Source: Myxococcales bacterium | Lineage (GTDB): Bacteria > Myxococcota_A > Polyangia > Fen-1088 | DNA: 56,055 bases | Assembly: GCA_025350815.1 (NCBI GenBank) | Contig: JANXXE010000030.1 | Coordinates: 1-56,055 of the forward strand | Direction: 5' to 3' | Part shown: piece after piece, positions 14,559 to 23,687 of the stretch | How the letters are laid out: the number at the start of each line of letters is the position of its first letter | Numbering within the stretch: position 1 is the first letter of the stretch | Made by a program: the position numbers and the translations under genes | Notes under the pieces: model-generated | What the model was told of the DNA's origin: nothing | Database searches by the model: none | What the model saw: only the letters and a program-made list of their open reading frames with translations

Positions 14559-15530
14559 GTGCTGGGGATCGTGGCCCTGAACCTGGGCGGGCCGGATTCG
14601 CTGGACGCGGTCGAGCCGTTCTTGCGCAATCTGTTTGCGGATCCTGATGTCATCCAGCTGGGCTGGGCGCGGCCGCTGCAGCCGTTCCTGGCGCGGTTCA
14701 TTGCGCGGCGGCGGGCGCCGTTTTCACGCGAGGCCTACCAACAAATCGGCGGACGGTCACCCATCGGGGAAGAATCCGCCGCGCAGGCCAACGCCATCGC
14801 CGCGGCACTGGTCGCGCGCGGACAGCCCGCCTGCGGGTACACGGCGATGGGCTGCTGGCATCCGTTCTCGCACGAGGCCGTCGCTGCGATGAAAGCGGAT
14901 GGCATCCAGCGCGCCGTCGCCGTGCCGCTGTTCCCGCACTTTTCGCCCAGCACCACGGGATCCTCGTTCAAGGCCCTGGACCACGCCATCGCCGGCAGCG
15001 GCATCGGGCTGTGTCGGGTCGAACGCTACCCGGATGCACCGGGCTACATCGCGGCGCTGGCCGATCGCGTTCGCGAGGCGGTGGCCACTTTGCCCGAAGG
15101 GGATCGCGACAGCGCCCCGGTGCTGTTTTCCGCCCACGGCCTGCCCGAGTCGTATATCCAGCGCGGCGATCCATATCTCGACGACATTCGAATCACGGTT
15201 GCGGCCGTCACGCGGCGACTGGAACTGGGTGCACGCGCGCAGCTGGCCTTTCAAAGCAGGCTGGGCCGGCAGAAATGGCTGGACCCCTACACCGAGGACG
15301 CGCTGGACAAACTGGCAGACGCCGGACACAAGTCGGTCGTCGTCTGCCCCGTCGCCTTCACGGGCGAGCACGTCGAGACCTTGCAGGAGATCGACATCAT
15401 CTATCAGGAACGGGCCCGCGCACGCGGCATCACGCATTTTGCGCGGGCGCGCACGGTCGGATGTCACCCGGCCTTCATCGACGCGCTGGCCACGTTGGCG
15501 TCTGCGGCCGCCACGAAAGCTTGGCCGTGA
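14559..15530 (+). CDS. hemH: Ferrochelatase
   Basis: HemH inserts Fe2+ into protoporphyrin IX. The 323-residue product has the metal-site His193 in FSAHGLPESY and Glu270 in AFTGEHVETLQE, the two key residues of the family, and the N-terminal LNLGGP. The start is GTG at 14559, nine bases after the hemE stop. Its stop overlaps the hemY start as GTGA. The genes form one coupled unit for the end of heme synthesis. Confidence 0.96.
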   Translation: MLGIVALNLGGPDSLDAVEPFLRNLFADPDVIQLGWARPLQPFLARFIARRRAPFSREAYQQIGGRSPIGEESAAQANAIAAALVARGQPACGYTAMGCWHPFSHEAVAAMKADGIQRAVAVPLFPHFSPSTTGSSFKALDHAIAGSGIGLCRVERYPDAPGYIAALADRVREAVATLPEGDRDSAPVLFSAHGLPESYIQRGDPYLDDIRITVAAVTRRLELGARAQLAFQSRLGRQKWLDPYTEDALDKLADAGHKSVVVCPVAFTGEHVETLQEIDIIYQERARARGITHFARARTVGCHPAFIDALATLASAAATKAWP

Positions 15531-16846
15531 AGATCTTCGTCGCGGGGGGCGGCATTTCGGGCCTGACCCTTAGCCACCATCTGATGGTCGCCGGTCACGA
15601 CGTGACCTGCTTCGAGCCGTCGGAGCGACCGGGCGGCGTCATGCGCACCGAGCGCCGGTCGGGTTTTCTGTGCGAAGTCGGCCCGCAGGGCATTCTGGAT
15701 GGGTCACCCGAAACACGCGCCCTGATCGATGATCTGGGCCTGGTCGACGAGATCGTGCGTCCGGCGCCGTCGGCGCGTCGACGCCTGGTCTTCGTGCGCG
15801 GGCGGCTGCGCACGGTTCCACAGGATCCCCTGTCGTTGTTGTCGTCTGACCTGCTGAGCGCATCCGGGAAGCTGCGTCTTTTGCGCGAGCCCTTCGTGAA
15901 GCCGCGCACCGACGGGGAAGACGAGTCGCTGCTGGACTTCGGCGTCCGGCGGCTGGGGGCCGAGGCGGCGCGCCACCTGGTCGCGCCCGCAGCAATCGGA
16001 GTTTTCGCGGGCGACGCAGCGAATCTTTCCCTGCGCAGCACGTTTCCGCGACTGGCGGCGCTGGAAGCACGACACGGCAGCCTCCTGAAGGGCCTGCGCG
16101 CAGCCCGGCGTGAGGGCAGCGCCCCGGGACGGATGTTTTCTTTTCGCGAGGGCCTTGAACAATTGCCACGGGCTCTCGCGCGGCGATTGGGGCCACGTCT
16201 GGTGCGCACCGAAATTTCCAGCATCGCGCACGACACGACCGGCTGGCAGGTCAACAACACCGGCGCGCGTGCAGCCGCCCTGGTTCTTGCGACGTCACCG
16301 CCTGTCACCGCCGCCTTGCTGGACGGGCCTGAGCCGGAGGCAGCGGCGCTGCTGCGGCAGGTTCATCTGGCCCCCGTGGTGGTGCTGTGGCTGGGCTTCG
16401 CGCGGGCGCAAATCGGTATGAACCTGGATGCCTATGGATTCCTGGTCGCCCGGGGCGAGGGGCCGGCGCTGCTGGGTTGTCAGTTTGAATCGTCGGTCTT
16501 TCCGGGCCGAGCACCCGCCGGCGGGGCGTTGCTGCGGGTCATGCTGGGCGGCGCTTTCGAGCCCGACATCATCCGGCTAGGTGACGACGCGCTGATCGAA
16601 CGAACGTGCCACGAGTTGCAAATGATCGCGGGTTTGGAGGCGCGCCCCGACTTCACGGGCGTGTGGCGCCACCCTGCGGCGATTCCGCAATATCAGGTCG
16701 GGCACGAACGGCGCGCGTTGGATATCGAGGCTGCCGTGGGTCGCCACCCGGGCCTGCACGTCATCGGCACCGCGCTCCGGGGCGTGGGGGCCAACGACTG
16801 CATTCGCAACGCGGTGGCGCTGGCCAAAACCTTCGGTCAGGCCTGA
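15527..16846 (+). CDS. hemY: Oxygen-dependent protoporphyrinogen oxidase (HemY type)
   Basis: HemY is a FAD enzyme that oxidises protoporphyrinogen IX to protoporphyrin IX. The 439-residue product has the FAD dinucleotide motif VAGGGISGLTLSHHL, the following ERPGGVMRTE segment, the CEVGPQGI stretch, and a C-terminal FAD motif ending VGANDCIRNA. The frame is open from 15011, but the GTG at 15527 overlaps the hemH stop and places the FAD motif at the N-terminus, as expected. An oxygen-dependent enzyme here suggests that at least the last steps of heme synthesis are aerobic. Confidence 0.94.
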   Translation: MKIFVAGGGISGLTLSHHLMVAGHDVTCFEPSERPGGVMRTERRSGFLCEVGPQGILDGSPETRALIDDLGLVDEIVRPAPSARRRLVFVRGRLRTVPQDPLSLLSSDLLSASGKLRLLREPFVKPRTDGEDESLLDFGVRRLGAEAARHLVAPAAIGVFAGDAANLSLRSTFPRLAALEARHGSLLKGLRAARREGSAPGRMFSFREGLEQLPRALARRLGPRLVRTEISSIAHDTTGWQVNNTGARAAALVLATSPPVTAALLDGPEPEAAALLRQVHLAPVVVLWLGFARAQIGMNLDAYGFLVARGEGPALLGCQFESSVFPGRAPAGGALLRVMLGGAFEPDIIRLGDDALIERTCHELQMIAGLEARPDFTGVWRHPAAIPQYQVGHERRALDIEAAVGRHPGLHVIGTALRGVGANDCIRNAVALAKTFGQA

Positions 16847-16858
16847 ACACGCGCCCGA

Positions 16859-18220
16859 TCAGACGTGGGCCAGGCCCATCACCCAGACGACCATCTGGAT
16901 GTAAATGATGATGCCCAGCACGTCGACGATGGATGCAATGAAAGGTCCCGACGAAACGGCGGGGTCGAAACCCAGACGCTTGATCAGCAGGGGCAGCCCG
17001 GCGCCCACCACCGAGCCGAAGGTCACGCAGGCGACCAGCGACAGGCCGACGGCCGCCGCCATGCCGCCGCGGCCGCTGTGCCCGACGAAGATCGCCCGGA
17101 TCACGCCGATGGTCCCCAGGATGCCGCCCAGAACCAGGCCCATGCGCAATTCGCGCCACAGGATCCGAATGGCGTCCCCGACCCCGAATTCGCCCAAGGC
17201 CATGCCGCGAATCACCAGCGACGAGGCCTGGCTGCCGGTATTGCCCCCAGACGAAATGATAAGCGGCAGGAACACAGTGATGGCGCCGACGGTCGCGGTC
17301 GCCCAGCCGTAGTGTTCCAGAACGCTGGCGGTCAGAATCTCGCCCAGGAAGATGGCGGTCAGCCACACCGCGCGCTTTTGCACGAAGGTCCAGAACGCCG
17401 TCTCGAAGTACGGCGTCTCGGTCGGCTGCATGGCGCCCAGTTTCTGGATGTCCTTGGCCTGTTCTTCCTGGATGACCGACACCACGTCGTCGACGGTGAC
17501 GATGCCCAGTAGCTTGCGACCGGCGTCCACCACGGGCAGCGCCAGCAAGCCGTAGCGCTGAAAAATTCGGGCGACGTCCTGCTGGTCCATCTCGGGCGGG
17601 ACAGACATGACGTCCGAATTCATGACGGCCGAAATCGGCTGCCCCACCCGCGCCAACACCAGATCGCGCAGCGACACGGATCCCAGTAGCGTGCCGTTCG
17701 GGTCCAGCGCATAGGCCTCGTCAATCGGTTCCATTTCCTCGGCGGTGCGGCGAACCTCGTCGATGGCGCGCTCGACCGTCGTCTCGGGGCTAAGCGTGAC
17801 GTAGTCGGTGGTCATCAGACCACCCGCCGACTTCTCAGGATAGCGAATCAGCGCGCGGACATCGCGCGAGGCCTCGCTTTCGAGGCGGTTCAGCAGGTCG
17901 GCGCGAATGTCGGGCGATAGATCCCGGAACAGATCGGCGCGCTCGTCGGCCGACATGGCATCGGCCACCCGCGCGGCGAGCGACCGATCGAGTTTTTCGA
18001 CCAGCTCGACGCGGCGGGTGTGGTTCATCGCGTCCAGCGCCGACGCCGCCGCCACGATGGGCAACGAGGCCAGCATGGTCACGGCGGTATCGGGCGTCAG
18101 ACTTTCAATCACGTCGGCCAGATCGGCCGCGTGCAGCTCGTCGGCAAGTTCGGTCGCGTGCGACGGATTCGCCCGCAGCGTCTCTTCCAGGTCAGGGGCT
18201 AGAAGGCTGGCGAGACGCAC
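16859..18220 (-). CDS. mgtE: MgtE family magnesium transporter
   Basis: MgtE is a Mg2+ channel gated by its own cytosolic magnesium sensor. The 453-residue product has the helical N domain (about 1-125), a pair of CBS domains (about 130-255), a connecting helix, and five membrane helices from about 285, including the pore segment PLIISSGGNTGSQAS. The start is GTG, with a G-rich ribosome site (18231-18235). Only 24 bases separate it from the FG-GAP gene on the same strand, which leaves no room for an Mg2+ riboswitch leader. It may be co-transcribed with the two upstream envelope genes. Confidence 0.95.
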   Translation of the reverse strand: MRLASLLAPDLEETLRANPSHATELADELHAADLADVIESLTPDTAVTMLASLPIVAAASALDAMNHTRRVELVEKLDRSLAARVADAMSADERADLFRDLSPDIRADLLNRLESEASRDVRALIRYPEKSAGGLMTTDYVTLSPETTVERAIDEVRRTAEEMEPIDEAYALDPNGTLLGSVSLRDLVLARVGQPISAVMNSDVMSVPPEMDQQDVARIFQRYGLLALPVVDAGRKLLGIVTVDDVVSVIQEEQAKDIQKLGAMQPTETPYFETAFWTFVQKRAVWLTAIFLGEILTASVLEHYGWATATVGAITVFLPLIISSGGNTGSQASSLVIRGMALGEFGVGDAIRILWRELRMGLVLGGILGTIGVIRAIFVGHSGRGGMAAAVGLSLVACVTFGSVVGAGLPLLIKRLGFDPAVSSGPFIASIVDVLGIIIYIQMVVWVMGLAHV

Positions 18221-18244
18221 GATGATTCCCCCCGGGTCAGGCGG

Positions 18245-19630
18245 TCAATTGCCGAAGCAGCGCGGATCCGCAGGACCACCCGGAAGCTGGAAGTAGGTGA
18301 AAACTTCCTTGCGCGAGCCGATTGACAACAGCGTGCGGTCGCCCGCCGCGGCACCTGTCGCACAAGCGGGCGCCGCGAACTTCAGTTCGGCGATGCTGTT
18401 TCCAAACCCGCCGTGGTCCTCTGGATCGTGGTCGCCGACCTTGGCGAACAGCGAACCGTCGGAACGGAACACGAACACCTGCCCCCCACCCGGCACGGAC
18501 CGGTAGCTGAGATCGGGTGCGCTGACTACCAACTCGGGACCCGGCATGCCGTCGACATCCACCGCTGCGACGCGGGTACCGAACCCGCCTGTCACCCCGC
18601 CGGGCGGCACGTCGGGAACCTGCAAAACGCGGGCGGGCATCGACGTGGCGGTGATGGGCCCCAGGTAAAGGAAGGCCCGCTCCGGGGGCGCGCCGACCAA
18701 AAGATCGTCCTTCTTGCCGTCGCCGTCGAAGTCACCCACGGCCAGTGAAGTCCCGAACGCCGAGGCGGTGGCGGCTGCCAGATCGGCCGGCGCCGACAAG
18801 ACGACCGGGCAGTCCAGAACGCCGCCCACCTTGGCCATGATCAGGACCGTGCCCGGTGCGCCATCGTGCGGGGCACCGACCGCGATCTCGTCGGCGTCGT
18901 TGCCCTGGAGAAAGTCGCCGACGGCCACAGCGCGGAAGCCTGCGACGCCGGACTGGTACAGCGGCTCTGACAGTTCCACACCCGCGCATTTTGGTTGGGC
19001 GCTGGCGATGAAAACTTTGTCCTTCTGCTCGCTGCCGTCTTCGTACAGCACAACGTCGGTCTGTGAGACCGCGACGAAATCCTGTGCCGTGGGCGAGCCG
19101 CTGATGTTGCCGGCCGCAACGCCCAGGCCCAGCCGCCGGGAACCAGTCGGCGGTTCGGCGCCCTTGATCAAAACGAATTCGAGGCCCAGATCCCCTGCCT
19201 TCACGCTGAGAAAAAACAGCCTCCCATTACCCGGCATGGTCGACGTCGTGCCGTAGTTGGGCGAGCCGAGCAGCACCCGCCCGTCCGCCAGCAGAGCGGC
19301 ACTTTTGACCGCGCCCTTGCCCGCGATCATGTCTGCCAGAACGGCTTCGGGAATGTTGTGCGGCACCACGCCGCCGACGGCATCAAAGTCCATCACCGCC
19401 ACGCTGGGGTTTTCCGGGGATGCCGCCAGGAAACGCGCCACAGCCTTCGCATTGCCCCTGGGTGGATCCAGGGCCAGCAGCACGCGACCGAAATCCCCGC
19501 TGCTGAAGCCGTCGGGCGCGGTAACGCTGGCTACGGGGGCCTTCACAACGGTCTTGTCGAATTCGCGCCAGTCGCAGGCAAGACCGGGCGCCAGGGCCAA
19601 AAGGGTCACGAAGACAAAACGAGGGGTCAT
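18245..19630 (-). CDS. FG-GAP repeat putative lipoprotein
   Basis: The 461-residue protein has an N-terminal signal (LLALAPGLAC) with possible lipidation at Cys19. It carries several FG-GAP/integrin-alpha-like beta-propeller blades, the clearest being FGTSLAVGDFDGDGKKDDLLVGAP, split here as FGTSLAVGDFDG and DGKKDDLLVGAP; the DxDGD loop resembles a calcium site. It probably sits in the cell envelope as a structural or binding protein. The ATG at 19630 overlaps the PEGA gene stop (TAATG) and has GGAGG upstream. The frame continues to 19960, but that part is a shadow inside the PEGA gene. Confidence 0.85.
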   Translation of the reverse strand: MTPRFVFVTLLALAPGLACDWREFDKTVVKAPVASVTAPDGFSSGDFGRVLLALDPPRGNAKAVARFLAASPENPSVAVMDFDAVGGVVPHNIPEAVLADMIAGKGAVKSAALLADGRVLLGSPNYGTTSTMPGNGRLFFLSVKAGDLGLEFVLIKGAEPPTGSRRLGLGVAAGNISGSPTAQDFVAVSQTDVVLYEDGSEQKDKVFIASAQPKCAGVELSEPLYQSGVAGFRAVAVGDFLQGNDADEIAVGAPHDGAPGTVLIMAKVGGVLDCPVVLSAPADLAAATASAFGTSLAVGDFDGDGKKDDLLVGAPPERAFLYLGPITATSMPARVLQVPDVPPGGVTGGFGTRVAAVDVDGMPGPELVVSAPDLSYRSVPGGGQVFVFRSDGSLFAKVGDHDPEDHGGFGNSIAELKFAAPACATGAAAGDRTLLSIGSRKEVFTYFQLPGGPADPRCFGN

Positions 19631-21114
19631 TAGAACCTCCCCCACGCCGCGAAGCCCGCCCCACTGGGGACGCCCACGGGACCGAGGCCCACAGCGCGCT
19701 GGTCGACCTCGGCCGTGCTGTCCGGCCCCGATGTCACGAAATTTACCAGGGCAATGATGCCAGTCAGCGTCCCCAGCGCGAACAGGCCGTCGGCGCCGAT
19801 GGCGTACAGCTTGCCCTTCTGGACGCGCGGATCGTTGTTGTCCAGCAGCAACGACGTATTGGCGGCGTCGGCGCGCAGATCCTTCTTCAACTTGTTCGCC
19901 TGCAAGCCCAGGTAAGTGCCGGCGCCAACGAACACCGCTGACACGACAGCCGAGGTCCACGCGCGTGATCGCGAAGGTTTCTGCGAGAAGCGAATGTCGA
20001 CCGTGGTCTCGGCCGAGCGTTCCACGGTCACATCGCCGCGATAGGTTTCCATATCCTCTTTCGTCACCTCGACCTTGTGTGGTCCGGGCGGCACCAGGAA
20101 CACGCAGGGCGTCTTGCAGGCTGCCTTCCCGTCGACCGTCAGCTGCCCGCCTTTGCTTTGCTTGCCGACGACCGTCACCCAGCCGTTCGAAACCTTTTCA
20201 AGCGGCACCATGTGCACCGTGGCCGTCCCCGGCGGCACCTCGATCTCGCGCTTGGCTGACAGGTATCCGGGTCGCTCGACCCACACCGTGTGCTTGCCCG
20301 GATTCACCGTGCCCGTGTACGGCGTGCGACCGATGGCGCCGATCTCGCGCTTGTCGAGGAACACGTCGGCGCCGGGGACATTCGAGGCGATCTCGATCCA
20401 GCCGAGGTAATGTTCTTCGGACAGCGCGATGTAGACCTCGTAAACCTTGTCGGTGCGCGGGCTGATGGTGCGCTCCTCGGACTTGTGGCCCTTGGATTCC
20501 AGGATCAGCTTGACCTCTTTGGGTTCCAGCGAGCCCTGCCACGGCGTTTTCGCAAACACACCCTTCTTCTTGTCGTCGAGGTAAATGCTGGCACCCGCGG
20601 GCTTCGAATCGATGACGACCAGGCCCTTGGTCGCAATCGCCGGCAGCACCACCATGGCCGCCGGGGCGCCGGGCGCGGGCGCGACACCGGGGGCGGCGCC
20701 GGGCACGGGCGCCGGCGGGGGCGGCGGCGGCGCCAACAGCGCGCGCAAACTCTGGACACGCGTCCTGACGTCTTTGGCGTCGTTCGCCTCGGGATCCTTC
20801 TCCAGGTACTTCTCGAAGAACTGAACCGCCTGGTCCAGCTTCTTGTCCTTTTCGTACGACACGGCGACGTTGAACAAGAACGCCGGGAAGGGCTTCTTGT
20901 CGTAGGCCGACAGAAACTTGATGGCCGCGTCCGCGTAGTGTTCGCGCAGGTACAGCGTCTGCCCTTCCTCGAATTCGCCCTTCGCCGCGGTCAAAGCCGC
21001 GTCGGCCACAGGCGCTGCGACCACAGGGTCGGCCGCGCGCGCAACGCCCCGCCCGATCGGCGCCACCACTGCGCCCGCCACTGCCAATCCAACAACAAGC
21101 CGTAAACCATTCAT
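19630..21114 (-). CDS. Exported PEGA-domain protein with TPR-like N-terminus
   Basis: The 494-residue product has a signal peptide (residues 1-28, ending ARA-AD), then a TPR-like helical region (about 40-118) and a proline/alanine-rich linker. Several PEGA-type modules follow (about 165-365), with turns such as SKPAGASIYLDDK, SNVPGADVFLDK and GQLTVDGK. Two hydrophobic segments (about 383-402 and 440-462) follow. PEGA modules are surface-associated beta folds common in myxobacteria. It is coupled to the FG-GAP lipoprotein gene by a TAATG overlap, so the two may form one envelope assembly. No enzymatic motif is visible. Confidence 0.83.
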   Translation of the reverse strand: MNGLRLVVGLAVAGAVVAPIGRGVARAADPVVAAPVADAALTAAKGEFEEGQTLYLREHYADAAIKFLSAYDKKPFPAFLFNVAVSYEKDKKLDQAVQFFEKYLEKDPEANDAKDVRTRVQSLRALLAPPPPPPAPVPGAAPGVAPAPGAPAAMVVLPAIATKGLVVIDSKPAGASIYLDDKKKGVFAKTPWQGSLEPKEVKLILESKGHKSEERTISPRTDKVYEVYIALSEEHYLGWIEIASNVPGADVFLDKREIGAIGRTPYTGTVNPGKHTVWVERPGYLSAKREIEVPPGTATVHMVPLEKVSNGWVTVVGKQSKGGQLTVDGKAACKTPCVFLVPPGPHKVEVTKEDMETYRGDVTVERSAETTVDIRFSQKPSRSRAWTSAVVSAVFVGAGTYLGLQANKLKKDLRADAANTSLLLDNNDPRVQKGKLYAIGADGLFALGTLTGIIALVNFVTSGPDSTAEVDQRAVGLGPVGVPSGAGFAAWGRF

Positions 21115-21309
21115 GGGCGACGAGCTTGCGCCAACGTCCGACGGCGATCAAGGGGTTCCATGCCCTGATTTCGAGGCGCCGCGGACGCCCGATGGGCGGA
21201 AAACAGGCGCGCATTTTCCCACGTCGAGCGGCGATAGTTCCTTACATCCGTGCGCAAAATCGACGCTGGTGAACAGGCGGGCCGTGCGCGAATCAGGTAT
21301 CGTCAGGCC

Positions 21310-23676
21310 ATGGGAAAGCCGATCAACGAGGTGGCGGTGCTGGGATCGGGAATCATGGGCGCCGCCATCGCCGCCCATCTGGCCAACGCCGGCGTCCGCG
21401 TGTTGCTGCTGGACCTGCCGCCGAAGGACGCCCCCGCAGGCGATCGCCGCGCCCGCAACCGGGTCGCTGCCGACGGTCTGGAACGGGCGCGCAAGGCCAA
21501 GCCAGCGGCGTTCGTCTCGCGCCGCTTCGACACCCTGGTCAGCGTCGGCAATCTTGAGGACGATCTGGCCGCCGCCGCTGGCTGTGACCTGATCATCGAG
21601 GCCATCGTCGAAAATCTGGCCATCAAGCAGGCGCTGTACGCGCGCATCGAGGCGCTGGGCGGCGACGCGGTCGTCACGTCCAACACCTCGGGGCTGCCCA
21701 TTCACGATCTGATGGCCGGCCGCAGCGCGGATTTTCGCAAGCGCTTCTGCGTGACCCACTTCTTCAATCCGCCGCGCTACTTGAAGCTGGTCGAGATCGT
21801 CGCGGGCCCCGACACGTCGTCGGCCTCGCTGGCGCGCGCCGAACAGTTGTGCGGCCAGGTGCTGGGCAAGGGACTGGTTCGCGCCAAGGACACGCCCAAC
21901 TTCATCGCGAACCGCATCGGCACCTTTGCGCTGCTGCGGGCACTGGACGTGGCCGTGAAGGAAGGCTACACCGTCGAGGAAGTCGACATGGTGCTGGGGC
22001 CGGCGACCGGGCGCCCGAAAAGCGCCGTCTTCCGCACGGCCGATGTGGTGGGCCTGGACACCCTGGCCCACGTGGCCAGGCACTGCCACGAGGCGCTGGT
22101 CAACGACGAGCGGCGCGAGGTCTTCGCCATCCACCCTGTGTTGCGCCAGATGCTGGACAAAAAATGGCTGGGCAGCAAGACCGGCCAGGGTTTCTACAAG
22201 AAGAAGGGTGATGTCATCCTTCAGTTGGATCTGAAGACCCTGGAATACGTTCCGATGGCCAAGCCGCGCTTTGCGTCCATCGGCGCCACCAAGGGCGTGG
22301 ACGACGTCGATGAACGACTGCGGCGGATGGTGGCGGGCGATGATCGCGCGGCGTCTTTCGCGCGTACGATCCTGTTCGAAAGCCTGATCTATTCGGCCGT
22401 TCGCCTGGGTGAAATCGCCGACGACGTCGCCGACATCGACCGCGCCATGCGCTGGGGCTTCGGCTGGGATCGCGGGCCTTTCGAGACCTGGGACGCCCTG
22501 GGGGTCAAGGCGACCGTCGACAAGATGAAGGCCGCCGGCCTGACTGTTCCGGACTGGGTGACCGCGCGACTGGCCGCGGGCGAAGATCGCTTCTACAAGA
22601 AGGACAGCCCCACCCGTTCGCAACAGCTGCGGCGCGGCGGCGGCTACAAAGACATTGCCCCCGACGCGGGCACGCTGTCCCTGGATGCGATTCGAACCGG
22701 TACGACCGAGGTTCTTCGCAACAGCAGCGCGTCGATCCTGGATGTTGGGGACGGCGTGTTTTGTCTGGAATACCACTCGAAGATGAACGCGCTGGACCCG
22801 GACATCGTCGCGCTGACCCAGAAGGCGGTCACACGCGCGGAACAGGACGGCGTCGGGCTGATCATCGGTAACGACGGCGCGGATGCCTTCTGCGCCGGCG
22901 CCAATCTGTTCGCGCTGATGGTCGCCATCGGACAGGGCAACCTGCAGGCGGTGTCCGAGATGGTGGTGGGCTTCCAGAACGCCTGCCAGCGCACCCGTTA
23001 CGCGCGCGTGCCCGTCGTCGCCGCGCCCTTCGGCCTGGCGCTGGGCGGCGGCTGCGAGGTCGTCCTCGGCTGCCAGACGGTCCGGGCGGCGTCGGAACTT
23101 TATCTTGGATGCGTCGAGGTCGGCGTGGGTTTGATCCCGGCGGGCGGCGGCTGCATGGAAATGGCGGCGCGCGCATCCGACCGTGGCACCGACGATCCGG
23201 GGTTCGATCTGCTGTCGATCGTGAAGGGCGCGTTTGAAACCTTCGCAATGGCCAAGGTATCCAGCAGCGCCGAGGACGCGCGCGATTTGGGTCTTCTGCG
23301 CCACGGCGACACCATTTCACTGTCCCGTGAAACCTTGCTGGCGGACGCCAAGCAAGTGGTCCTGGGGCAGGCGCGCGCGGGTTACCGTCCCCCGCCCCCG
23401 CGGCGCATCCGGGTCATCGGCGAATCCGGCGCCGCGACGCTGAGGTCGGCGCTGGGCAGCCTGGCCGAAGTTCATAAGATCAGCGAGCACGACCACAAGA
23501 TCGCCAACCACCTGGCGCGCATCTTCAGCGGCGGCAATGTCCCCGCGGGCGCCGCCGTCAGCGAGCAGGCGATCCTGGACCTTGAACGCGAGGCGTTCCT
23601 TTCACTGTGCGGCGAGGAAAAAACCAAGGCGCGCATCCAGCACATGCTCAGCAGCGGCAAACCCCTTCGGAACTGA
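21310..23676 (+). CDS. 3-hydroxyacyl-CoA dehydrogenase / enoyl-CoA hydratase fusion (FadN-like)
   Basis: This bifunctional beta-oxidation enzyme has 788 residues. The dehydrogenase comes first, with NAD motif VLGSGIMGAAIAAHLA at residues 10-25 and conserved HFFNPP. A crotonase domain follows at about 470-690, with the oxyanion segment FCAGANLF and the GCVEVGVGLIP acid residue. That order is the reverse of FadB and matches Bacillus FadN in both order and length. The frame extends upstream to GTG 21250. ATG 21310 is preferred because the NAD motif starts ten residues later, as usual. Its stop is 11 bases before the thiolase start, with AGGAA between them. The 195-base divergent spacer upstream holds no gene. 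Confidence 0.93.
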   Translation: MGKPINEVAVLGSGIMGAAIAAHLANAGVRVLLLDLPPKDAPAGDRRARNRVAADGLERARKAKPAAFVSRRFDTLVSVGNLEDDLAAAAGCDLIIEAIVENLAIKQALYARIEALGGDAVVTSNTSGLPIHDLMAGRSADFRKRFCVTHFFNPPRYLKLVEIVAGPDTSSASLARAEQLCGQVLGKGLVRAKDTPNFIANRIGTFALLRALDVAVKEGYTVEEVDMVLGPATGRPKSAVFRTADVVGLDTLAHVARHCHEALVNDERREVFAIHPVLRQMLDKKWLGSKTGQGFYKKKGDVILQLDLKTLEYVPMAKPRFASIGATKGVDDVDERLRRMVAGDDRAASFARTILFESLIYSAVRLGEIADDVADIDRAMRWGFGWDRGPFETWDALGVKATVDKMKAAGLTVPDWVTARLAAGEDRFYKKDSPTRSQQLRRGGGYKDIAPDAGTLSLDAIRTGTTEVLRNSSASILDVGDGVFCLEYHSKMNALDPDIVALTQKAVTRAEQDGVGLIIGNDGADAFCAGANLFALMVAIGQGNLQAVSEMVVGFQNACQRTRYARVPVVAAPFGLALGGGCEVVLGCQTVRAASELYLGCVEVGVGLIPAGGGCMEMAARASDRGTDDPGFDLLSIVKGAFETFAMAKVSSSAEDARDLGLLRHGDTISLSRETLLADAKQVVLGQARAGYRPPPPRRIRVIGESGAATLRSALGSLAEVHKISEHDHKIANHLARIFSGGNVPAGAAVSEQAILDLEREAFLSLCGEEKTKARIQHMLSSGKPLRN

Positions 23677-23687
23677 GGAACCAACCC

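Noticed and set aside
18221-18244. Mg2+ riboswitch ahead of mgtE
   Set aside because: Only 24 bases separate mgtE from the preceding gene, too short for any known magnesium-sensing leader.
19631-19960. Upstream extension of the FG-GAP frame
   Set aside because: It lies within the PEGA-protein gene and has no signal peptide. ATG 19630 has GGAGG upstream and starts a clear lipoprotein signal.
21148-23304. 718-codon open frame on the minus strand
   Set aside because: It lies antisense to the FadN-like gene, whose motifs are unmistakable. Its translation is rich in Arg, His, Gln and Ala without family features, as expected of the shadow of a GC-rich gene.
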